Assembly: GCF_019219825.1 (NCBI RefSeq)
Contig: NZ_JAHUXH010000016.1
Coordinates: 1 to 64,000, forward strand
Direction: 5' to 3'
Length of the DNA: 64,000 bases
DNA from: Streptomyces sp. TRM70350
GTDB taxonomy: Bacteria; Actinomycetota; Actinomycetes; Streptomycetales; Streptomycetaceae
A program made the position numbers and the translations under genes. The notes beneath the pieces were generated by a model. The model was not told where the DNA came from, made no database searches, and saw only the letters and a program-made list of their open reading frames with translations. This document shows positions 16,406 to 24,827 of the stretch, one piece after another. Within the stretch, counting starts at the first letter, position 1. Every line of letters begins with the position of its first letter.

Positions 16406-16825
16406 ATGCCCATCCAGCAGTCAGACGTCCTGTACACGGCAGTGGCGACCGCCGAGAACGGCCGCGACGGCCGGGTCGCCACCGACGACGGCAAGCTCGA
16501 CGTCGTCGTGAACCCGCCGAAGGAGATGGGCGGCAGCGGCTCCGGCACCAACCCGGAGCAGCTGTTCGCCGCCGGTTACAGCGCCTGCTTCCAGGGCGCC
16601 CTCGGCGTCGTCGCCCGGCAGGAGAACGCCGACATCTCCGGCTCCACCGTCACCGCGAAGGTCGGCATCGGCAAGAACGACGACGGCTTCGGGATCATCG
16701 TCGAGATCTCGGCGGACATCCCGGGCGTCGACGAGACCACCGCGAAGGCGCTGGTCGAGAAGGCCCACCAGGTCTGCCCGTACTCGAAGGCGACCCGCGG
16801 CAACATCACCGTGACACTCGTCTGA
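16406..16825 (+). CDS. ohr: Organic hydroperoxide resistance protein (Ohr/OsmC family)
   Basis: A 139-residue thiol peroxidase that reduces organic hydroperoxides, using lipoylated proteins in characterised members. The two redox cysteines are Cys61 (AAGYSACFQGAL) and Cys124 (HQVCPYSKATRGN), with the conserved Arg in ENGRDGR and Glu51 in the NPEQLFAAGY motif. The ATG at 16406 follows GAGGAAGAG; upstream in-frame codons lack a ribosome site. It sits downstream of the MDR oxidoreductase with about 110 bp between, so it may have its own promoter. A strong hairpin follows. Confidence 0.92.
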   Translation: MPIQQSDVLYTAVATAENGRDGRVATDDGKLDVVVNPPKEMGGSGSGTNPEQLFAAGYSACFQGALGVVARQENADISGSTVTAKVGIGKNDDGFGIIVEISADIPGVDETTAKALVEKAHQVCPYSKATRGNITVTLV

Positions 16826-16862
16826 GCCGTGACGCACCTCTGACGGCACTCGTTGCGTACGA

Positions 16863-16899
16863 CGAAGGCCGCACCCTTGGACGTGGGGTGCGGCCTTCG
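16863..16899. terminator. Hairpin terminator between ohr and the convergent serine hydrolase
   Basis: A perfect 14-bp stem (CGAAGGCCGCACCC at 16863-16876 pairing with 16886-16899) and a 9-base loop lie between two convergent genes, so the hairpin can stop transcription from both sides. There is no U-tract, as is usual in Streptomyces. Confidence 0.8.
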
Positions 16900-16927
16900 C
16901 CCTGCGGCACCGAGCTTCGCCCCCGCG

Positions 16928-18079
16928 TCACCGCACAGCGGCCCGGTGCGCCGCCCGCACGAACCGCTCGTTCTCCGGCGCGGCCCCACCCGGAAACGCA
17001 CAGCGCCGCCGCGTGTACCCGTACGCCAGCCCGCTGCGCGGATCGGCGAAGGCCTGCGAGCCGCCCGCCCCGCTGTGCCCGAAGGCACCCGCGCCCAGGA
17101 AGGGGTACCAGTTGTCGGCCGTCGCCTGGAAGCCGAGCCCGTACGCCTTGTGGGCCCGGGCCACCAGGTCGTAGCCGACGGAGTGGATCTGCCCGACCTC
17201 GGCGACCGTGTCCGGCTTCAGCAGCGGCGGCCGCCCCGCCACCTCGCTGATCGCCGCCGCGTACATCCCCGCCAGCCCGCGCGCGGCCGCCACACCGCCC
17301 GCCGACGCCGGGCCCTTGGCGCGCACCAGGCGGGAGTTGGCGTGGTCCACCAGCTCACCCGGCCGAGCCACGTGCGCGTTGAACGCGATCGAGGTGAGGG
17401 TGTGCGGCCCGGTCGGCTGGGCGTCCAGCACCGCCTGCTGCTCGGGCGTCGGCAGCATCGGCTGCACGGGCCGGAAGCGGACCTCCTCGGCGGCGGGCAG
17501 CCCGAGGTAGAAGTCCAGCCCGTACGGGGCGCGTACCCGCTCCTCGTACACCTCCTGCAGGGTGCGGCCCGTGGCCCGCCGTACCACCTCACCGGCGAGC
17601 GCGCCGAGCACCAGCGCGTGATAGCCGAACGCCGTGCCGGGCCGCCAGAACGGCCGCTGGTCCGCGAGCCGCTCGGAGATCACCCGGTCGTCCGCCAGCT
17701 CCTCCTCGGTGAACCCGGAGTCGAGCCCGATCAGCCCCGCCCGGTGCGTGAGCAGCTCGCGCAGGGTCAGCCCGCCCTTGCCCTCGGCGGCGAACTCCGG
17801 CCAGTAGTACGTCACCTTGCGGTCCAGTTCCAGCGTGCCGTCCTGGACGAGGAGCGCGACGACGAGGTGGGCGGCGCCCTTGGTGGACGAGAAGACACCG
17901 TACAGCGACTCGGCGGAGACACCGTCCGGCCCCGCCCACAGGTCGACGACCCGCCGCCCGCGCACGTAGGCGCACAACTGCCCCTCGTAGTCCGGCCGCT
18001 CCTGCGCCACGAACGCGGCGAACTCCGCGCGCACCTCCTCGTAGCCGTCGGCGACGGTGCCGTGGATCTCCTGCGTCAT
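16928..18079 (-). CDS. Serine beta-lactamase-like hydrolase / family VIII esterase
   Basis: A 383-residue protein of the class C beta-lactamase/EstB fold. The nucleophile motif is S64-S-T-K67 in YGVFSSTKGAAH, followed by LTLRELLTHRAGL, a Tyr motif in PGTAFGYHALVLGALAGEVV, and a C-terminal HSGAGGSQAFADPRSG that replaces the lactamase KTG. These features point to an esterase rather than a true beta-lactamase. The ATG at 18079 has AAAAGGAGA just upstream; longer starts have none. No signal peptide, so cytoplasmic. It follows the secreted M14 peptidase by 52 bp. Confidence 0.85.
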   Translation of the reverse strand: MTQEIHGTVADGYEEVRAEFAAFVAQERPDYEGQLCAYVRGRRVVDLWAGPDGVSAESLYGVFSSTKGAAHLVVALLVQDGTLELDRKVTYYWPEFAAEGKGGLTLRELLTHRAGLIGLDSGFTEEELADDRVISERLADQRPFWRPGTAFGYHALVLGALAGEVVRRATGRTLQEVYEERVRAPYGLDFYLGLPAAEEVRFRPVQPMLPTPEQQAVLDAQPTGPHTLTSIAFNAHVARPGELVDHANSRLVRAKGPASAGGVAAARGLAGMYAAAISEVAGRPPLLKPDTVAEVGQIHSVGYDLVARAHKAYGLGFQATADNWYPFLGAGAFGHSGAGGSQAFADPRSGLAYGYTRRRCAFPGGAAPENERFVRAAHRAAVR

Positions 18080-18131
18080 CCGATCTCCTTTTGCCTCCTC
18101 GGCCGTCCGCTGCTCGCGTGTGTGCCGTGGT

Positions 18132-20684
18132 TTACCTGGTCGCCAAGGTGAACAATGCCCGCCCGACCTGAGCGAACTCCCCCTTGGGGTGATCACGGAA
18201 GAGTGGTTCGGTGCCGAAGAGCACCGCGTGCGCGCCGCTGACCACCGACGCGCGCCCCGCCGCGGCGGCGGGCCCGCCGGTGCCGTCCGGCAGCGCCCGC
18301 CAGTGCCCGGACACCAGCGGATTTCCCGTCGCGTACGACTGTTCCACCCGCACCCCGCGTCCGAGGTCCGTGAACCACACCGGCGCGTAGACGAAAGAGT
18401 GCCCCGGCGCGCCGCCGGTGATCCGGCCGCCGGAATTCACCACCCGCACCACCCCGTTGGCGTCCCCGTTGCCCTCGACGGGCTTGACCGGCAGCAGCCC
18501 GGCGTCGGCGTTGAGCGCCGCTCCGGCCGCCCCGCGCCCGACCAGACCGTGACCGTCGAGGAAGCGGCCGAGAGCCTTCCGCGCCGCCGGGTTCAGGTCG
18601 TCGTACGCCAGCCCCGCCGACACGAACAGCACATCCACCGCCGACCAGTCGAACCCGGCGTTCAGCACCCCGGCCGACACCGGCGTCACCTCGAAGCCCA
18701 TCTCCCGCAGCGCGAACAGCTCGCCCGACGTGACGGCCGCGGCCACCCGCACGCGGGTCAGCGGGGTGCCGCCGGTCAGCCGCGTGGCGTCGAAGGCGAC
18801 GTCGTACGTCCGTGCCGCGGCCGCCGCCTGCCGCCGTGCCGAGCCCGGCACGAGCGCACTGCCGTCGGACGCCTGCCGCACCCGGACGCCTTGGGCGAGC
18901 AGGGAGTTGAGGGCCGCCACCTCGCGCGGATCGTGAAGGCGCAGCCGGAGGTCGCCGCGCGGGGCGACGTACCCCACGCCCGCGGCCTCGCGCACCGGGT
19001 GCAGCAGGACGCGGGACAGGCCCTGCACCGGCTCGACCGTGGCGCCCCACAGTCGGCCCAGGCTCCAGCCGGAGATGTCGTACATCACCGACACCTTGTC
19101 GCTGATGTCCCGGCCGTCGGCCAGCAGCACGTTCGCCAGCCCGCGCTTGGGCTGGCGCATGTCGACGACGTACGAGCCCTTGGCGTACCAGCGGCCGGAG
19201 AGCCGGAAGGAATGCACCGCCCGGCTCACGCGGACGTCGTTGGCGAGCAGGTGGCCGACCAGGCGCGCGGCGGCGGTGGGGGAACGCTGGGCGGCGCCTG
19301 CCGGGATGACGTAGGCGCGGGGAAAGGTGGTGGTGTAGACGTCCTCCGGGCCGATGCCGGGGACGCCGGGGACGGTCTCCTCGGACACCGGCACCTGCGC
19401 GGCCCCCGCGGCACCGCGCCGGAAGACCTCGATCTGGTCGGCGACCAGTGAACGGCGCTTGTCCCGGACGTAGTCCAGGGTCGCGTCGAGCGTGGCCCCC
19501 GCGACGGCGACGTTGATCGCGGCCCGGCGGCGCAACTCACGCTGCGGCAGGGTGTCGTAGGCGTCGTTGTTCACGCGGAGCGGGATCTCGATCGTGTGCG
19601 CGGCGACCGCGCCGTGGAAGGCCGCGTACTGCGGGGTGAAGATGGGCGGCCAGTCGTCCCAGCCCTCCTCCTGGTCCCGGAACGGGATCTGCGCGGGCGC
19701 CACGCCGTCCTTCCCGGGGGTGTAGCCGAGGCCGTTGACGGCGGCCTCCATGCCGAGGGCGTTGGCGTAGGTGTGCTTCAGGAAGAGGTCGTACTCGTAG
19801 TTCTCGCCGTGCGGCGGGGTGGTGGGCTCGATGAGGGTGCCGTTGACGTAGCCGTGCAGGTCGAGCAGGACGGCCGGCTGCTTGTCGACCATGATCTGCC
19901 GCATCGCCCGCGCCTCGGGCTGGGAGGCGGTGACGAAGTCCCGGTTGAGGTCGAATCCGTTCGCGTTCGCGCGGGTTCCGGCGATACGGCCGTCCGGGTT
20001 GGCGGAGATGTTGAAGTACAGGCGGCTGTGCGCGAGCAGGTCCCTGGTCCGCGCGTCGTTCGCGGTCGCGAGCCGCTCGATGAGCTTGAGGGAGGCGTCG
20101 GTGCCCTCCCACTCGTTGCCGTGGATGTTGCTGTTGACGAACACCGGGGTCTTGTACGCGGCCTGGATGCGCGGGTCCTTCGCGGCCACCGCCGGCGCGT
20201 TCTCGATGAGCTCGCGCATCCGGGTCTGCTCCCGTGTCTGACGGGCCGTCTCCGGGGCGGTGACGGTGACGAGATAGAGCCGGTGGCCGCCGGCCGAACG
20301 GCCCGCGACCTCCACGCTCACCCTCTCGCCGAGGCGTTGCAGGGCGTTCAGCTTCGGCGCGATGGCGTGGTACGGGGTGAGGCCCAGCTTCAGGGACGCG
20401 TCGGCCGGGTTCACGGGGTCCGCGGGGAGCTGCTGCTCACGCGGGTAACCACGTGACGCGTCCGAGAGGTCGGGAACGGGCGCGGTGAACGCCTGACGGG
20501 CCGTGCTCGCCGGGGACTTGGCGGGGCGGAGGTCGAGAGCGGGGCCCTCCGCCTCCTGCCGGGTGACGGGCTCGGTGTCCGCGTCGGCCGGGACGGGGGC
20601 GGCCAGCAGGAGTGAACCTGCCGTGGTGAGGGTGAGGGTGGCCATCAGGACGGGTCTCGCAGAGGTCGTTCTCGTGATGCGCAC
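18132..20684 (-). CDS. Secreted M14 zinc carboxypeptidase, extended C-terminus
   Basis: An 850-residue secreted protein. The GTG at 20684 lies 6 bases after GGAGGAGG and begins a signal peptide (VRITRTTSARPVLMATL, then an AAPVPADA cleavage region). In the M14 domain, zinc ligands are His188 and Glu191 (NIHGNEWEG) and His277 (LLDLHGYVN), with substrate-site NPDGR and DLNRDF and catalytic Glu366 in HTIEIPLR. After about residue 430 follow 400 residues with repeated beta-rich segments and a class I glutamine amidotransferase-like patch (VDVLFVSAGLAYDDLNP). It probably trims peptides outside the cell. Paralogues of this long form are common in Streptomyces; the function of the tail is unknown. 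Confidence 0.9.
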   Translation of the reverse strand: MRITRTTSARPVLMATLTLTTAGSLLLAAPVPADADTEPVTRQEAEGPALDLRPAKSPASTARQAFTAPVPDLSDASRGYPREQQLPADPVNPADASLKLGLTPYHAIAPKLNALQRLGERVSVEVAGRSAGGHRLYLVTVTAPETARQTREQTRMRELIENAPAVAAKDPRIQAAYKTPVFVNSNIHGNEWEGTDASLKLIERLATANDARTRDLLAHSRLYFNISANPDGRIAGTRANANGFDLNRDFVTASQPEARAMRQIMVDKQPAVLLDLHGYVNGTLIEPTTPPHGENYEYDLFLKHTYANALGMEAAVNGLGYTPGKDGVAPAQIPFRDQEEGWDDWPPIFTPQYAAFHGAVAAHTIEIPLRVNNDAYDTLPQRELRRRAAINVAVAGATLDATLDYVRDKRRSLVADQIEVFRRGAAGAAQVPVSEETVPGVPGIGPEDVYTTTFPRAYVIPAGAAQRSPTAAARLVGHLLANDVRVSRAVHSFRLSGRWYAKGSYVVDMRQPKRGLANVLLADGRDISDKVSVMYDISGWSLGRLWGATVEPVQGLSRVLLHPVREAAGVGYVAPRGDLRLRLHDPREVAALNSLLAQGVRVRQASDGSALVPGSARRQAAAAARTYDVAFDATRLTGGTPLTRVRVAAAVTSGELFALREMGFEVTPVSAGVLNAGFDWSAVDVLFVSAGLAYDDLNPAARKALGRFLDGHGLVGRGAAGAALNADAGLLPVKPVEGNGDANGVVRVVNSGGRITGGAPGHSFVYAPVWFTDLGRGVRVEQSYATGNPLVSGHWRALPDGTGGPAAAAGRASVVSGAHAVLFGTEPLFRDHPKGEFAQVGRALFTLATR

Positions 20685-20872
20685 GCGTACCTCCTCCGGG
20701 TTCCTGAGATCGGTACGGCGAGGTGTACCTGTTCGACTCAACCGCAACAAGAGGGTCTTGGTGTCGCCGACGCCGGCCGTTGCCCCGGATGGCCCACGGC
20801 GGGACTCGGGGGGCGCGGTGGCCGTTACGTCGGCGTGACCGCCTGCGGGGGTCACCCCGATAAGGTTCCCCC

Positions 20873-21661
20873 ATGCGCGATCTTGGGGCGGGTTTCAGCT
20901 ATCTCCTGAAGGGCCAGCGCTGGGTGGCCCGGCACGGCAAGCAGTACGGCTTCGGGCTGCTCCCGGGCCTGATCACCCTCGTCCTCTACGCCGGGGCCCT
21001 GGTGGTACTGGCGCTGTGGGGCGAGGACTTCGTCGCCTGGGCGACCCCCTTCGCCGACGACTGGTCCAGTCCCTGGCTCGGCCTGTTCCGCGGCTTCCTC
21101 ACGGCCGTCCTCTTCGCCCTCGCCCTGCTGCTGGCCGTCCTCACCTTCACGGCGGTCACGCTGCTGGTCGGCCAGCCCTTCTACGAGGCCCTGTCCGAGT
21201 CGGTCGACCGGGACGTCTCCCCGGACGGCACGGCGCCCGTCTCCGACCTGCCCCTGTACAAGGAGCTGTGGATCTCGGCCCGCGACAGCCTCCGGGTGCT
21301 GGCCCGTGCCGCCCTGTGGGGCGCGCTGCTCTTCGCCCTCGGCTTCATCCCGGTGGCCGGACAGACGGTCGTACCCCTGATCGGCCTCTTCGTCACCGGC
21401 TTCTTCCTCACCGAGGAACTCACCTCCGTCGCCCTCCAGCGCCGGGGTGTCGAACTCCGTGACCGGCTCGCCCTCCTGCGCTCCCGCAAGACCCTGATCT
21501 GGGGCTTCGGCACCCCCCTCGCCCTTGCCTTCCTCGTCCCCTTCGTCGCCGTCTTCCTGATGCCGGGCGCGGTCGCGGGCGCGACGCTGCTGGCCCGGGA
21601 ACTGCGGGGCGAGGAGATCGCCTTGGGTGCCGAGGACCCAATCAGCGCGTCCGGCGTGTGA
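20873..21661 (+). CDS. EI24/CysZ-like integral membrane protein
   Basis: A 262-residue membrane protein of the EI24 superfamily (CysZ is the sulphate-uptake member). Four long hydrophobic segments are visible: about residues 22-47, 62-90, 147-195 (a hairpin) and 218-243. Conserved GQPFYEALSESVDRD follows the second, typical of the family. ATG 20873 is divergent from the carboxypeptidase gene (188 bp between). It ends 1 bp before the convergent pyroglutamyl-peptidase-like gene. Substrate is unknown; sulphate transport is only one possibility. Confidence 0.82.
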   Translation: MRDLGAGFSYLLKGQRWVARHGKQYGFGLLPGLITLVLYAGALVVLALWGEDFVAWATPFADDWSSPWLGLFRGFLTAVLFALALLLAVLTFTAVTLLVGQPFYEALSESVDRDVSPDGTAPVSDLPLYKELWISARDSLRVLARAALWGALLFALGFIPVAGQTVVPLIGLFVTGFFLTEELTSVALQRRGVELRDRLALLRSRKTLIWGFGTPLALAFLVPFVAVFLMPGAVAGATLLARELRGEEIALGAEDPISASGV

Positions 21662-21662
21662 G

Positions 21663-22928
21663 CTACGCCCCTGCCGCGACGCTCACGATCGCGCGCACCT
21701 GCGCGATGATGTCCAGCCGGTTGCGGACCAACTCCGGGTCCGTGACCTCGGTGGCGTTGCCCGCGCCGAACTGCAGGACGGGCGTGTGGACATGACCGCC
21801 CGGCAGGGTGTCGTGCAGCCCCAGCCGGTCCCGCAGCAGCGTCGCCCGGTAGGCGATCTCGTTGGAGAGGTAGTTCCCGCCGCCCCCGGCGCGTGCCGTC
21901 GACCCGGGCGTCGGCCCGTCCGGCCGTACGACGGCCTCCGTGCCGCCCGCCGGGATCTCGGTCACGCCGGTGTTGTCGTACACCGGGAAACGCCCGGTGC
22001 CGGCGGCCACGATCTCCTCGTACGGCAGTGTCGTCGACGTCCACTGCGGCTGCGAGGCCGGGTCGGTGACCGGAATGGTCTCCGTCCGGCTGACGTTGTC
22101 GTTGTCCGGGAAGCCGCCCCGCCAGGCCCCGTTGGTCCGCTCGATGTCGAACCGCCCCACGCGGCCCTGACTGACGGTCGCGAAGAGATCGACCCCCGGC
22201 AGATACGGCCGTAGCGTCCGCTCCACCGTGCCGTCCGCGAAGTCCTGCCAGCGCACCGGGAACACGGCCGTCTCCACCCGCGCCGGGCCGTCCGCCGTCC
22301 GGATCACCGTGCCGTCGAGCGCGAGCGCGGCGGCACCGGACGGATTGGAGATCCGCACGTCCCGGTCCAGGGTGAACGGGTCGAACCCGGTGACCAGGAT
22401 CCGCTTCATGCCCTTGCCGTGGCGCGGGACGGGGGTCCCCCCGCCCGAACGGAGCCGAGAGTGGGGGAGGAGGTCGCTCTGCCCGCGCGAGGACCGCTCC
22501 AACGCGTCCAGCAGCGCCGCCCGCCCCCGCTCACCGAGCCCGAACTCCGGCTCCCAGCCCCGCACTTCCCGGGTCATCCCCAACCGCGCCCAGTACAAGG
22601 GCCGGTCGTCGTCCCGGCTGAGATCCCCCTCGACCGGCCCCCGCCCCTGTGCCCGGTCCACCGCCCGCCGCCACAGCGCCGACCCTTCCCGTACGACGAT
22701 CCGGTGGGCCTGCGCGTACGAGCGGGCCCCGCCCAGCGCCTCGGCGAACTCCGGCGCCACCGCGTCGAATCCGGACCGCCGGAGAATCTCCTGCGGCACG
22801 GCCCGCTCAAGCCGCTGTTCCTCGACGGTGAACGCCGGTTCCGGCGAGGCGGTGGCGGTGGCGGGGGCGGCGAGCCCGGCCACCAGGACGAATCCGACTG
22901 CGCTGATGCCAACTCGTATGGAGTTCAA
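21663..22928 (-). CDS. Secreted pyroglutamyl-peptidase I-like protein with Ser in place of the catalytic Cys
   Basis: A 421-residue protein with a signal peptide (residues 1 to about 28) and an N-terminal extension to residue 170. The C15 peptidase-like domain follows: ILVTGFDPF at 177-185, the Glu motif FDIERTN (Glu263), the nucleophile-loop equivalent GGGGNYLSNE at 348-357 and the His motif GGHVHTP (His381). In genuine pyroglutamyl peptidases the loop reads YVCN, with Cys attacking pyroGlu; here Ser355 is in that place. The protein may be a serine variant, a different hydrolase or a binding protein. Most C15 enzymes are cytoplasmic and about half this length. Confidence 0.8.
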   Translation of the reverse strand: MNSIRVGISAVGFVLVAGLAAPATATASPEPAFTVEEQRLERAVPQEILRRSGFDAVAPEFAEALGGARSYAQAHRIVVREGSALWRRAVDRAQGRGPVEGDLSRDDDRPLYWARLGMTREVRGWEPEFGLGERGRAALLDALERSSRGQSDLLPHSRLRSGGGTPVPRHGKGMKRILVTGFDPFTLDRDVRISNPSGAAALALDGTVIRTADGPARVETAVFPVRWQDFADGTVERTLRPYLPGVDLFATVSQGRVGRFDIERTNGAWRGGFPDNDNVSRTETIPVTDPASQPQWTSTTLPYEEIVAAGTGRFPVYDNTGVTEIPAGGTEAVVRPDGPTPGSTARAGGGGNYLSNEIAYRATLLRDRLGLHDTLPGGHVHTPVLQFGAGNATEVTDPELVRNRLDIIAQVRAIVSVAAGA

Positions 22929-23042
22929 GGGGTTCGGGTCCTTCCGTCGCAGTGGGGCGCGCTCCGAGAACGGCCGCAGTATCCCGTGACGGAAGGGTCC
23001 ATGCCATGGTCTGTGACGCAGGGGATGCCCGCGCTTCGCGTC

Positions 23043-23306
23043 TCAACCGGTCATCAACACGGCCAGCGCGAGCAGCGGCACCAGCTGGAACGCCGCGGCC
23101 CGCCGCAGTCCGGCCGGCCACAGCGCGGCGCCGATCAGCGCCACCCCGCCGCAGGCCACGCCCAGTTCCGTCATCGGCGGCCGGTACGGTTCCGGGCCGA
23201 AGCTCGCCGCCCAGCCCGTCATGCCGGCCGCCAGCCATCCGTAGCCGACCGCCAGGGCGTTGAGGGGCAGCAGCCCGAGCACCGCGAGGGTGTTCCTCCA
23301 CCTCAT
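23043..23306 (-). CDS. Small three-helix membrane protein
   Basis: An 87-residue hydrophobic protein: MRWRNTLAVLGLLPLNALAV, a second helix around PPMTELGVACGGVALIGAAL and a third near the C-terminus (AAAFQLVPLLALAVLMTG). The ATG at 23306 is the first plausible start with an Arg-rich cytoplasmic lead. I do not recognise a family. It lies upstream of the pyroglutamyl-peptidase-like gene on the same strand, 114 bp apart. Confidence 0.6.
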   Translation of the reverse strand: MRWRNTLAVLGLLPLNALAVGYGWLAAGMTGWAASFGPEPYRPPMTELGVACGGVALIGAALWPAGLRRAAAFQLVPLLALAVLMTG

Positions 23307-23376
23307 ACGGGCATCGTCGCCCGCAGCACACGCGGTCGCACGAGTGCCCGTACTCAGACCGGAGTCAGTTCTCGCC

Positions 23377-23780
23377 CAGCAGTGCCAGGAAGTCCCGGAA
23401 GGAGGGCAGGACACCGACGTACCCCTTCGGCCACGGCCTCGGCTGCACCGGCTGGTCGTACGAGTCCATCGAGCGGGACGGTACGACGGTGAAGGTGCGC
23501 GTCCGCAACACCGGCGAGCGCCCCGGCCGCGAGGTCGTCCAGCTGTACGTCGCGCCGACCGAGCCCGACCACGAGCGCCCGGCGCGGTGGCTGGCCGGCT
23601 TCGCGGGGGTCGAGGCGGGGCCGGGGGAGAGCGTCGAGGCCGTCGTCGCACTCCCGCACCGGGCGTTCGGGATCTGGGACGAGATGACCAACTCGTGGTC
23701 GTTCGTGAAGGGTTCGTACGAGATCCCGGCGGGCCGCTCGATCGCGGAACCGCAGGATCACGCTGACGACTACCGTCTGA
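23377..23780 (+). pseudogene. GH3 beta-glucosidase remnant (C-terminal fibronectin III-like domain)
   Basis: One frame reads the end of a family 3 glycoside hydrolase: TYPFGHGLGCTGWSYESIE, then VKVRVRNTGERPGREVVQLY and VAPTEPDHERPARWLAGF, which is the Fn3-like C-terminal domain. The entire catalytic part is missing. Near 23752 one extra base (GCGGAACCGC) shifts the frame; removing it restores the usual ending DRRITLTTTV and TGA at 23778-23780. So the relic is truncated at the 5' end and also frameshifted. Next to it is galactose mutarotase, a plausible former partner in sugar use. Confidence 0.75.
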
Positions 23781-23848
23781 TCCGGGGCGATTCGTCCCAC
23801 CGAGCAGCCCCGGTCCGGGACCTGACCTCCGGGCCGGGGCTCACCGGA

Positions 23849-24817
23849 TCACCGTGCGGTGAAGCCGTACACCGTCTCGGAGCGGAACACCTCACCCGGC
23901 CGCAGTACCGTGCCCGGGAACTGAGGACGGTTCGGCGAGTCGGGGAAGTGCTGCGTCTCCAGCGCGATGCCGTCCCCGGGCGCGAACGGCCCGCTCAGAT
24001 GGTCCGCCGTGTACAGCTGGAGCCCCGGCTCGGTCGTCGCCACCGTCAGCACCCGCCCGGACGCCGGGTCGGACAGCTCCGCGACCTCGACCGGCGTCTC
24101 GGTCACGCCCTTGTCGAGGACAAGGTTGTGGTCGTACCCGGAGCCGGTCTTCCGGGCCGTCCGGAAGTCGAAGCGGGTCCCCTCGACCGGGGCGATCCCG
24201 GTCGGGATCAGGTCGTCGTCCACCGGCGTGTACCGCCCGGCGGCGATCCGCAGCTCATGCCCGGCCGCGGTGCCGCAGCCGCTGAGGTTCCAGTACGAGT
24301 GGTTCGTCAGGTTCACCACGGTCGGCGCGTCGGTGACCGCCTCGTACGCGATCCGCAGCGCGCCCGTGGGATCGAGGCGGTAGGTCGCCGAGACCTCCAG
24401 CCGCCCCGGGAAGCCCTCCTCGCCGTGCGGGCTCACCCGGCTGAGCCGGACGCCGTGCTCGACCGGCGTCATGTCCCACCCCCGCTTGTCGAAGCCGCGC
24501 TCACCGCCGTGCAGCGAGTTCGGCCCGTTGTTCCGCGCGAGCGCGTACGTCCGCCCGTCCAGCGGGAAGCGGCCGCCCGCGATCCGGTTGGCGTACCGCC
24601 CGACCAGGGCGCCGAAGTAGGGCCCGGGATACTCCAGATAGCCGTCCAGCTCGCCGAACCCCAGCACCACGTCCGCGGTCCGCCCGTCCCGGTCCGGCAC
24701 CTCCACGGACTGCACGATCCCGCCGTAGGACAGAACCCGCACCCGTACGCCCGCGCGCTCCAGAGTCCAGCGGTGCACGGCCGTGCCGTCGGAAAGTGTG
24801 CCGAAATGTTCGCTCAT
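23849..24817 (-). CDS. galM: Aldose 1-epimerase (galactose mutarotase)
   Basis: A 322-residue cytoplasmic enzyme interconverting alpha and beta anomers of galactose and glucose. The domain is a single beta-sandwich with YGGIVQSVEVPDRDGR, GALVGRYANRIAGGRF, catalytic His in NLTNHSYWNLSG (about 176), DDDLIPTG and catalytic Glu in GIALETQHFPDSPNRPQFPG. Length is normal. It starts 10 bp after the SGNH lipoprotein gene ends on the same strand, so the two are probably one transcript. The GH3 remnant just beyond its end suggests a former sugar-utilisation group. Confidence 0.93.
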   Translation of the reverse strand: MSEHFGTLSDGTAVHRWTLERAGVRVRVLSYGGIVQSVEVPDRDGRTADVVLGFGELDGYLEYPGPYFGALVGRYANRIAGGRFPLDGRTYALARNNGPNSLHGGERGFDKRGWDMTPVEHGVRLSRVSPHGEEGFPGRLEVSATYRLDPTGALRIAYEAVTDAPTVVNLTNHSYWNLSGCGTAAGHELRIAAGRYTPVDDDLIPTGIAPVEGTRFDFRTARKTGSGYDHNLVLDKGVTETPVEVAELSDPASGRVLTVATTEPGLQLYTADHLSGPFAPGDGIALETQHFPDSPNRPQFPGTVLRPGEVFRSETVYGFTAR

Positions 24818-24827
24818 GAGCGAAACC

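Noticed and set aside
16928..18079. Class C beta-lactamase conferring resistance
   Set aside because: No signal peptide, and the C-terminal motif is HSGAGG rather than KTG, so an esterase is more likely.
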